A stretch of DNA of 5,221 nt, taken from positions 1 to 5,221 of the forward strand of contig QHXU01000261.1 of NCBI GenBank assembly GCA_003223065.1, read 5' to 3'. Source of the stretch: Acidobacteriota bacterium (GTDB lineage Bacteria; Acidobacteriota; Terriglobia; Bryobacterales; Bryobacteraceae). Position numbers and translations under genes: made by a program. Position 1 is the stretch's first letter. Each line of letters starts with the position of its first letter. A model generated the notes under the pieces. That model was not told the DNA's origin and searched no databases. It worked only from the letters and a program-made list of their open reading frames with translations. Of this stretch, positions 1 to 5,036 are shown piece by piece.

Positions 1-324
1 GCCGAGCACGAGGCTGTCGCGCCGATCGGGCAGAACCGCATTCCAAGACATCACCGCGAACAATCCGGCCACGCCGATCGTGGTGGCGATAAGGAACTCT
101 TCATCACCCCAGGCGGCCACCAGGAGCTGCTGTTTGGATAACGCGGAAGCCGCATACCGTGGGACGAAAAGGATCGCGAGCACGAAACTGAGGGCAGCCA
201 ATAGGGCCGCGAACTGCACCAGAAGGTTCAGGATCTCGCCCCGCGCCGATAAGACCTCGAGGTCCACCATGCGGAACAGGAAATCACGATAAAGGATCCG
301 GAACTGCCGCCGTTCGTCCGGCAT
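1..324 (-). CDS. ABC-2-like transporter permease, N-terminal part (runs off left edge)
   Basis: Reading right to left, an ATG at 324-322 opens a frame that stays open for 108 codons to the window edge, so only the N-terminus is present. The protein begins with a charged, probably cytoplasmic stretch (MPDERRQFRILYRDFLFRMV). A hydrophobic segment follows at about residues 32-53 (LLVQFAALLAALSFVLAILF) and a second at about 78-96. This layout is that of a multi-pass inner-membrane protein. The start lies 3 nt after the TAA of the ABC ATPase gene, with no strong Shine-Dalgarno, so translation is probably coupled. By position and topology it should be the membrane partner of that ATPase. The permease assignment is inferred mainly from context, because the conserved C-terminal part lies outside the window. 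No substrate can be inferred. Confidence 0.75.
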   Translation of the reverse strand, partial: MPDERRQFRILYRDFLFRMVDLEVLSARGEILNLLVQFAALLAALSFVLAILFVPRYAASALSKQQLLVAAWGDEEFLIATTIGVAGLFAVMSWNAVLPDRRDSLVLG

Positions 325-327
325 GAC

Positions 328-1092
328 TTACGACTCGATCAGCTGTACGATCTGGTGCGTGACGGCTTCAGTGTCCTGCTCGAGCGCCAGCCGTGAGAAG
401 ATTTCCTCGAGCGTGGGAAGCGACATCAACACACGCAGTTGCTCGATGGAATCGTTGGCGACCACACGGCCCTTGTGCAGAATCACCACGTGAGACGAGA
501 CGCGCTCCACGGTTTCGAGCTCGTGCGAGCTGAACAGGACGACTTTGCCCCGGACGGCGAGTTCCCGAATAACGTTCCGGAGCACCAGGGCGGAATTCAC
601 GTCCAGGCCCGAGAATGGCTCGTCGAGCAGGACGATCTCGGGATTGTGCAGAAGCGCGGCGGCAAGAAGCACTTTCTGCCGCATACCTTTCGAGTAGGAC
701 GAAATCGGCACATAGCGGTCCTCATATAGCGCGAGCAGCCGCAGAAAGGCGTCTGTTTTCTCCGCGAGCTGGCGCTCCGGGAGGCCGCGCAGTTGGCCCA
801 CCATTTCCAGGTATTCGGAGCCCGTCAGGTGCGGATATAGATGCGGTTCCTCAGGCACGTACCCGAGGCGTTGTTTGTAGGCGATACGGTTGCGTTGTAT
901 CGGCTCGCCGTGAAACAGAATCTCGCCCTCGCTTGGCTCGATCAGCCCGGCGACCATTTTTAGCGTGGTGGACTTGCCGGATCCGTTCGGTCCCAGGTAG
1001 CCTGTAACCCCGCCGGGATACGCGACGAAACTGACATCCTCGACGGCTGGAATTCCGGAGTAGAATTTCGTCACACCGCGCAGTTCGAGCAT
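328..1092 (-). CDS. ABC transporter ATP-binding protein (CcmA/ABC-2 exporter type)
   Basis: A complete 254-residue nucleotide-binding subunit of the size usual for stand-alone ABC-2 type exporter ATPases. It shows every expected motif: Walker A GPNGSGKST (34-42), signature YSKGMRQK (133-140), Walker B IVLLDEPF with catalytic Glu158 (153-160), D-loop SGLD (161-164) and switch His190 in SSHE. The Q-loop reads LGYVPEE, with Glu81 where Gln is canonical; this variant occurs in this subfamily. Residues after about 215 form a C-terminal extension with TLEEIF, a motif common at the end of CcmA-like ATPases. The ATG at 1092-1090 is preceded by GAGG (1102-1099) with a 6-nt spacer and starts inside the upstream membrane-protein gene (22-nt overlap). 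It should power the permease encoded 3 nt downstream. The substrate (antibiotic, lipid, peptide or other) cannot be told from the sequence. Confidence 0.95.
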   Translation of the reverse strand: MLELRGVTKFYSGIPAVEDVSFVAYPGGVTGYLGPNGSGKSTTLKMVAGLIEPSEGEILFHGEPIQRNRIAYKQRLGYVPEEPHLYPHLTGSEYLEMVGQLRGLPERQLAEKTDAFLRLLALYEDRYVPISSYSKGMRQKVLLAAALLHNPEIVLLDEPFSGLDVNSALVLRNVIRELAVRGKVVLFSSHELETVERVSSHVVILHKGRVVANDSIEQLRVLMSLPTLEEIFSRLALEQDTEAVTHQIVQLIES

Positions 1093-1565
1093 CTTCGTCC
1101 TCGATTTCGACGTGGTTGGAGGTCACGGATCCTCCTTTCGGTGAAATTCTTCACCCAAAGCGCCAGCCCAATGACCATGAGTAATATGCCGATAACCGAG
1201 CCCGATGCGAGCCGTATAAGAGTGCTCATCGCGATTGGTGCAGCCGATCGCAGATTCTCCGTCCAGCCACCGTCGAGTTGGGCGGCTGCGAGAAAGGCGG
1301 TGAGTTGCGCATGACCCAACAGGAGCATTCCCAAGCCCCCGGCCGTCACCTGCAGCAACCCGCCGGCGACGGCCGCCGCGACCTTCCACGCCCCTGAACG
1401 AAGGAGCCATTGGCGCATGAGCGAAACGAGGCCGTCGAGGAGCAGCGCAACCACACCCTCGGATTCCGAGGCTTCGTCGAAGATCCACAGCATTTCCGCC
1501 GCGAATTGCCGCCGGAAGGCCGGCGGGTGCAGCCAAAGCAGCCATTCATACAGAGCCCGGGTCAT
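1071..1565 (-). CDS. Small membrane protein of a PadR/ABC operon, function unknown
   Basis: A 164-residue protein with an amphipathic N-terminus (EWLLWLHPPAFRRQFAAEML, residues 7-26) and two likely membrane spans at about 62-84 and 118-138. It ends in a basic tail with two cysteines (C159, C162). The LHPPAFRRQFAAEM stretch resembles the 'L-x-P-x-x-F-R-x-x-[FY]-x-x-E-M' opening that I recall from small membrane proteins beside PadR regulators and from some acidobacterial permeases; this is recall, not a search. The start is well supported: AAGGAGG (1577-1571 on this strand) lies 5 nt before ATG 1565. The stop of padR overlaps this ATG as ATGA, and the gene's own 3' end overlaps the ABC ATPase gene by 22 nt. 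A role as accessory or sensing partner of the transporter or of PadR is inferred from the operon only. No catalytic motif is visible. Confidence 0.85.
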   Translation of the reverse strand: MTRALYEWLLWLHPPAFRRQFAAEMLWIFDEASESEGVVALLLDGLVSLMRQWLLRSGAWKVAAAVAGGLLQVTAGGLGMLLLGHAQLTAFLAAAQLDGGWTENLRSAAPIAMSTLIRLASGSVIGILLMVIGLALWVKNFTERRIRDLQPRRNRGRRCSNCAV

Positions 1566-1918
1566 GTCGCCCTCCTTGGATTTGGTAAGTGCAAGCGCAG
1601 TTTGGCTTCGCGAACCACGCCTTCCAGGCGTGCGACCTCCGCGGAGAGAACACGACGCCCAAACGAGGTCAACCGGTAATAGCGCCGCCTGGGATCCTCG
1701 CTTCCGGATCGCCTCGGGGCTTCGTCCACCAATCTCTGGTTCATCAACTTTTGCAAGTTGTCGTAGAGAGTTCCCGGGCCCAGCTTATACTGGCCTTCGG
1801 ACTGGCGTGCGACCTCTTGCATGATCCCGTATCCATGCCGGTCTGAACCGGCAAGAGACAAGAGGATATGCAGGATTGCGGGTGATAACGGGATGAAGGG
1901 GCTCAGGTCTTCGATCAT
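1562..1918 (-). CDS. PadR family transcriptional regulator
   Basis: A 118-residue winged-helix DNA-binding protein, the size of the short PadR class with a single C-terminal dimerisation helix. Diagnostic stretches are PLSPAILHILLSL (10-22), HGYGIMQEV (28-36), the recognition-helix region KLGPGTLYDNLQKL (45-58) and the wing/strand region DPRRRYYRLTSFGRRVL (75-91). A helix follows at about 92-110. PadR proteins are usually ligand-responsive repressors of neighbouring efflux or membrane genes. Here padR is the first gene of the operon and its stop overlaps the next start by 4 nt, so control of its own operon is the natural inference. The ATG has no Shine-Dalgarno upstream, but a strong promoter ends 11 nt before it, suggesting a nearly leaderless message. 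The ligand cannot be inferred. Confidence 0.95.
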   Translation of the reverse strand: MIEDLSPFIPLSPAILHILLSLAGSDRHGYGIMQEVARQSEGQYKLGPGTLYDNLQKLMNQRLVDEAPRRSGSEDPRRRYYRLTSFGRRVLSAEVARLEGVVREAKLRLHLPNPRRAT

Positions 1919-1950
1919 ACTCGGTTATCGTTATATCGGATTACGAGTAT
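1917..1950. promoter_or_regulatory. Candidate PadR operator (inverted repeat over the promoter)
   Basis: Perfect 7-bp arms ATACTCG (1917-1923) and CGAGTAT (1944-1950) flank a 20-bp centre. The centre is only partly symmetric but matches again at its core (TA at 1933-1934 with CG/CG at 1929-1930 and 1937-1938). The element covers the -10, part of the spacer, the expected transcription start and the first bases of the padR start codon, so a bound dimer would block the promoter. Three TATCG copies (1926, 1934 and 1948) also occur here. Autoregulation by PadR is common in the family; binding to this particular site is inference. Confidence 0.5.
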
Positions 1951-1958
1951 CGTGTCAA
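1930..1958 (-). promoter_or_regulatory. Sigma-70-type promoter of the padR-ABC operon
   Basis: On the minus strand, a perfect -35 TTGACA (1958-1953) is followed by a 17-bp spacer and a -10 TATAAC (1935-1930), five of six bases matching consensus. Transcription would be expected to start around 1925-1921, only about 3-7 nt before the padR ATG at 1918. It is the best promoter-like sequence I found in the window and faces the only convincing operon on this strand. The position of the start site is inferred from spacing rules. Confidence 0.8.
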
Positions 1959-2113
1959 GCGAGATCCTCCTGAAGCTTCATCTCGCGGACCGGCAGGACA
2001 GTCGGCGCATGCGGGCCGAACTGCAATTGACCAGTAGGCAGCGCGGGACCACCGCGATCGCCGGGATCGGACGGTCTTCGATTGTGATCCGCTGACGGGA
2101 CCCGTACCGCCGC

Positions 2114-2488
2114 GTGGAAAAATACGTGCAGTTAAGCGGGCCTATGCCGAACGCACATGTCCGTCACTTATGTTCCGAGCTTGTGTCCATCGCCTGCATG
2201 AACTCCAGCCGAAGGCTACACGCTATTGCCGGCAATCTCGAAGAGATCGGGGAATGGAGCGCTCTCGTCCTGGCCGATGCTCCAATTCGCTGCGGCACCA
2301 AGGTCCGCGTGGCTTGCGAACGCTTTCAATTAAGGGGGTTGGTAGAATCCTGCACCTTCGAGGAACTCCTGGGCTTCTTTGTGAGGGTTCGGCTGGACCC
2401 CGAATCGCGCTGGTCGCAACAGTGGTTCACCCCCAAACACCTCTTTGCGCTGCTAGAACAAAGACCCGCGGCCGCAGGTTGCGCCTAA
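2114..2488 (+). CDS. Small PilZ-like domain protein, degenerate
   Basis: A protein of up to 124 residues. From about residue 33 it reads like a PilZ-type beta barrel: RRLHAIAGNLEEIGEWSALV (33-52), then GTKVRV (61-66), RGLVESC (74-80) and FFVRVRLDPESRWS (88-101), ending with WFTPKHLFALL. PilZ domains usually bind cyclic di-GMP through RxxxR and [D/N]xSxxG. Here the arginine pair lacks the second Arg at +4, and the second motif is NLEEIG (41-46), keeping Asn and Gly but not Ser, so canonical ligand binding is doubtful. The start is uncertain: GTG 2114 has no clear ribosome binding site, and in-frame ATGs at 2144 and 2198 would still leave the domain intact. It stands alone between the divergent padR operon and the DUF1572 gene. 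The family assignment is by pattern only. Confidence 0.6.
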   Translation: MEKYVQLSGPMPNAHVRHLCSELVSIACMNSSRRLHAIAGNLEEIGEWSALVLADAPIRCGTKVRVACERFQLRGLVESCTFEELLGFFVRVRLDPESRWSQQWFTPKHLFALLEQRPAAAGCA

Positions 2489-2602
2489 GGTTTCTTGCTT
2501 AGAGTTTGCCTAAGTTACTGAGGAAATTCTTCGTGCAATTTTTGCCGTGACGCGTAAGTCTTATCCCTCCCCAGCCCGACCCAATCCTGCGAAAATGAAG
2601 CC

Positions 2603-3151
2603 ATGGCTCTCCAGTTCACGACTTCTTACCTCGAAGATTCGATAGCGCTTTTCCGGTACTACAAGAAATTGGCGGAGGGCGCAATGACGCAGGTGACGGA
2701 TGAGCAATTGCTTACTCTGTTGGACGAAGAGATGAACTCGATCGCCCAGATCGTTAAGCACATGGCCGGCAATATGCGATCCCGTTGGACAGACTTCCTT
2801 ACGACGGACGGCGAGAAGCCGGATCGGGATCGGGACAGCGAATTCGTGAACCCGCCTGCAACCCGCAAAGCCTTGCTGGAGGTTTGGGAATCGGGCTGGA
2901 ACCGCGTTTTCGGCGCGCTGGAGCCGCTTTCTGATGCCGACCTCGGGCGTATCGTCAAGATCCGTGGAGAGGCGCACTCAGTAATGCAGGCGATAAATCG
3001 CCAACTTGCTCACTATGCGTATCATTGCGGCCAAATCGTCTTCCTGGCCAAGCATTTGCAGCATGCCCAATGGAAGTCGTTGAGCGTCCCTCGCGGTCAG
3101 TCCGCCAGGTTCAATCAGAAAGTAGCCGCGGGAGAAGCCAGCCAGCGCTAG
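2603..3151 (+). CDS. DUF1572 family protein (DinB-like four-helix bundle)
   Basis: A complete 182-residue soluble protein recognisable as DUF1572, related to the DinB/YfiT metal-binding helical bundle superfamily. Conserved-looking stretches are SYLEDSIALFRYYKKLAE (8-25), the first metal-ligand helix IAQIVKHMAGNMRSRWTDFL (47-66), and RQLAHYAYHCGQIVFLAKH (133-151). Three histidines, H53, H137 and H141, are placed as the triad that in DinB-like proteins binds a divalent metal. The tail ends SLSVPRG...FN. Members are mostly uncharacterised; some relatives are thiol-dependent transferases, but nothing here names a substrate. The ATG at 2603 is chosen from the domain start; no good Shine-Dalgarno precedes it. 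The TAG lies 15 nt before the next gene and in the same frame, so the two are probably co-transcribed. Confidence 0.9.
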   Translation: MALQFTTSYLEDSIALFRYYKKLAEGAMTQVTDEQLLTLLDEEMNSIAQIVKHMAGNMRSRWTDFLTTDGEKPDRDRDSEFVNPPATRKALLEVWESGWNRVFGALEPLSDADLGRIVKIRGEAHSVMQAINRQLAHYAYHCGQIVFLAKHLQHAQWKSLSVPRGQSARFNQKVAAGEASQR

Positions 3152-3166
3152 ACCGATAATGGAACT

Positions 3167-4033
3167 GTGAAGACTGTTGCATTAATCGCGATGAGCGCCG
3201 GGACTTGCTATGCCCAGGTGTCCTCCACCGTAGCGCTGAGCAACGGTGTGGAACTGCGCGTTACCACCAATCCGGGACAGCCGACTGGCGAGGAAAACCT
3301 CAAAATTGAAATGGCCCGCGCATCGGGAAACAGCTTCTACCGCATATTCCGGGACCAAAATAATCTTGCCGTGTTCGCCTACGAGCTCGCCGTTGACCGG
3401 GCAGCCAACGGCAATGAAATTCGTATAACGGCCAAGCCGGCCGAAACTGCTTTCGCCGCCAGATTCCCTAACGCGGACGGCGGCAAACCGGTCCCAACTC
3501 TTTCCGCCGAGCGCGACCTTCGTCCACTGCGATCCGGCGAGCGTGCCGAAATCGGCCTCTTCGAACTGGCGGGCATGGGGCTCAAGGTCATCGATACGAT
3601 CGAAGTAAGACTGAATCAGGGCGGCGCGTCCGCGGGGCCCGGCGGCAGGCTACGATTCGCAGGCTTGAAGGTTTATATCAACCATGCGATCGCGTCAGGT
3701 CCGGGACCGCGTGGCCTGGTTTCGGGCAGGTATGCGATGTTTTACATTCCGGGCCGCGGCGGTTACTTCTTTTCAACCGATGCTCCTCCCGGCAGGCCCT
3801 TTGTGAAAGCGGGCACGATCGATCACAATCGCATGCAGTTCACCGTGGACAATGACGACTACGAGTGTGTTGCCGACAGTCCCATTCTGCTGAATTCGGA
3901 CAACGGCGAAGTGTGGGTGTATCACGATCCCTCGTACAGACCAGCCGGAAATTGGACAAACGACACAAACCAAACGGGATCTGATGAATTCTTCACAGCG
4001 GCTTCGGATTCGCTGAGCTGGTGGCTTCCCTAG
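3167..4033 (+). CDS. Predicted secreted protein of unknown function
   Basis: A 288-residue protein I cannot assign to a named family. The GTG at 3167 is the first possible start after the in-frame TAG of the DUF1572 gene (3149-3151). It gives a short but typical signal peptide, MKTVALIAMSAGTCYA, with likely cleavage after Ala16. The mature part looks beta-rich and has no further membrane span. Residues about 17-160 contain VALSNGVELRVTTN, GEENLKIEMARASG and a Gly/Arg-rich patch. About 190-288 is compositionally distinct and aromatic, with GRYAMFYIPGRGGYFFSTD, FTVDNDDYECVA and WVYHDPSYRPAGNW, ending in DSLSWWLP. No catalytic signature is evident. The only cysteine after the signal peptide is in DDYECVA, so no disulfide pair is expected. 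There is no clear Shine-Dalgarno, so translation may depend on the upstream gene. Export to periplasm or outside is predicted. Confidence 0.8.
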   Translation: MKTVALIAMSAGTCYAQVSSTVALSNGVELRVTTNPGQPTGEENLKIEMARASGNSFYRIFRDQNNLAVFAYELAVDRAANGNEIRITAKPAETAFAARFPNADGGKPVPTLSAERDLRPLRSGERAEIGLFELAGMGLKVIDTIEVRLNQGGASAGPGGRLRFAGLKVYINHAIASGPGPRGLVSGRYAMFYIPGRGGYFFSTDAPPGRPFVKAGTIDHNRMQFTVDNDDYECVADSPILLNSDNGEVWVYHDPSYRPAGNWTNDTNQTGSDEFFTAASDSLSWWLP

Positions 4034-4851
4034 CCGAAACACTCGCTGGTCAGGCGCGTCTCCCTGTTGATGTTGCCGTGTTGCGAAATGGGCTTGCTCT
4101 CGCCTTAGGCTTCTCGTCACTGTTGGCCGCACAGAGCGGCAATAGCGTCACGATCACATCGGCTGCGAATGCAACTGCGGGCCTGGCGGCCGAGTCGCTA
4201 GCCACGGCGAGGGGCACCGGCCTCGCCAGCCAGACGGCTGCAGCCATGTCCCTGCCTTTTCCGACCTCTCTCGCGGGCGTGAAAATACAGGTGGTCGATT
4301 CCCAATTTGTATCTCGCGACGCCGGACTGATTTTCGTGTCGCCTACGCAGATCAATTTTGAGATACCTGCTGAAACGGCCGCCGGACCTGCAACGGTGCG
4401 GATCGACAATGGAGGCCCGCCGATCCCGGTGCCTGTCCAGATCCAGAAGATTGCCCCAGCGCTTTTCAGCCTCAACGACCTCGGCGTCGCGGCGGCTACG
4501 GCAGTCCAGGTTGTGATCCCGACCGAGATTCAGTCTCCCGTACCAGTCTTTCAGTGCTTCGGTACGGCTGCGGGCTGCCGGCTGGTTCCGATCGCACTCG
4601 GGATCGATACACCGGTCTACCTCTCGTTCTATGGAACAGGCATACGCGGGCGTGCGTCCGTTTTGACTGTAAGGGTCAGGATCGGGAATGTAGACATCAT
4701 GGCGATGTATGCTGGCCCGCAAACGCAGTTTCCGGGACTGGACCAGGTCAATGTCCCACTTCCCTTAGCTTTGCGGGGCGCAGGTGACGTGAATGTCACG
4801 GTCACGGTCGATGGAGTGGCCTCGAACGTAGTGAAAATTAACATCCTCTGA
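4021..4851 (+). CDS. Secreted TIGR03437-domain protein (Solibacter-type C-terminal domain)
   Basis: The frame gives up to 276 residues. From about residue 45 to the end it shows the TIGR03437 pattern: SAAN...AAESLATARGTGLA (47-69), LAGVKIQVVDSQ (84-95), FVSPTQINFEIP (105-116), IAPALFS (144-150), a CFGTAAGC cysteine pair (179, 186), LSFYGTGIRG (201-210), then MYAGPQTQFPGLDQVNVPLP (229-248) and VDGVASNVVKINIL at the very C-terminus. In this family the domain usually forms the tail of larger secreted proteins; here it is nearly the whole protein. The likely start is not GTG 4021, which overlaps the previous gene by 13 nt. GTG 4078 or TTG 4081 begins directly at a signal peptide, LRNGLALALGFSSLLAA (21-37). 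No ribosome binding site decides between them. A surface or adhesive role is a guess; the domain has no known activity. Confidence 0.85.
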   Translation: MASLAETLAGQARLPVDVAVLRNGLALALGFSSLLAAQSGNSVTITSAANATAGLAAESLATARGTGLASQTAAAMSLPFPTSLAGVKIQVVDSQFVSRDAGLIFVSPTQINFEIPAETAAGPATVRIDNGGPPIPVPVQIQKIAPALFSLNDLGVAAATAVQVVIPTEIQSPVPVFQCFGTAAGCRLVPIALGIDTPVYLSFYGTGIRGRASVLTVRVRIGNVDIMAMYAGPQTQFPGLDQVNVPLPLALRGAGDVNVTVTVDGVASNVVKINIL

Positions 4852-4892
4852 ACTGAGATTCATCGGGCGGGCTGCGAGTGAACTCGACCTTT

Positions 4893-4909
4893 GGTACTAG
4901 AACAGTACC
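4893..4909. repeat. Perfect 6-bp inverted repeat in the tadG-like leader region
   Basis: GGTACT (4893-4898) and AGTACC (4904-4909) are separated by a 5-nt loop, AGAAC. It lies 42 nt after the TIGR03437 stop. No T-run follows on the plus strand, so it does not look like a rho-independent terminator. It could be an operator half-site pair or a weak RNA hairpin. A repeat this short can occur by chance. Confidence 0.4.
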
Positions 4910-4987
4910 CAGCAACTCATACCTTCGGCCTACTTCTTCGGATTGGCCCATTTTGTAACTTCGTTCCCATTTCTCCCATGACTGCCA

Positions 4988-5009
4988 GGACGTTACTCTC
5001 GAAACGTCC
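4988..5009 (+). promoter_or_regulatory. Perfect 7-bp hairpin upstream of the tadG-like gene
   Basis: GGACGTT (4988-4994) pairs exactly with AACGTCC (5003-5009) across an 8-nt loop. It ends 10 nt before the Shine-Dalgarno and 27 nt before the ATG of the tadG-like gene. If transcribed it would form a stable stem in the 5' untranslated leader; as DNA it could be an operator. No T-run follows, so it is not a standard terminator. Function is inference. Confidence 0.45.
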
Positions 5010-5019
5010 GAGGTTGATC

Positions 5020-5027
5020 AGAAGGAG
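5020..5027 (+). promoter_or_regulatory. Strong ribosome binding site of the tadG-like gene
   Basis: AGAAGGAG lies 9 nt before the ATG at 5037. It is one of the two clearest Shine-Dalgarno sequences in the window and fixes the start of the partial gene at the right edge. Confidence 0.85.
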
Positions 5028-5036
5028 CCAGGGAGA

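Noticed and set aside
80..292. Plus-strand open frame of 70 codons
   Set aside because: It lies antisense to the permease N-terminus, is rich in Ser and Arg as typical of shadow frames, and has no family resemblance.
615..1007. Plus-strand open frame of 130 codons
   Set aside because: Antisense to the ABC ATPase, whose motifs are complete; the translation is Arg/Ala rich without recognisable pattern.
2027..2032. TTGACC as a possible -35 for the PilZ-like gene
   Set aside because: No AT-rich -10 lies at a 15-19 bp spacing.
1952..2095. Plus-strand GTG frame of 47 codons between padR and the PilZ-like gene
   Set aside because: It starts inside the padR promoter, has no ribosome binding site, and the peptide shows no recognisable pattern.
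1955..2130. Minus-strand frame resembling a protein C-terminus, ending in a TGA inside the padR -35 box
   Set aside because: It is closed upstream by a stop near 2130 and has no usable start codon except an ATG about seven codons before its end. A decayed gene remnant is possible but cannot be supported.
2485..2514. Three alternating copies CTAAG / CTTAG / CTAAG after the PilZ-like stop, possible terminator or antiterminator-like switch
   Set aside because: Stems are only 5 bp and AT-containing, with no T-run; too weak to call a terminator. The repetition is probably chance.
4198..4722. Minus-strand open frame of 174 codons
   Set aside because: Antisense to the clear TIGR03437 gene; Arg- and Asp-rich composition marks it as a shadow.
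4875..4886. CGAGT-GA-ACTCG inverted repeat after the TIGR03437 gene
   Set aside because: The 2-nt loop cannot form as an RNA hairpin without losing a pair, and 5-bp arms are common by chance.
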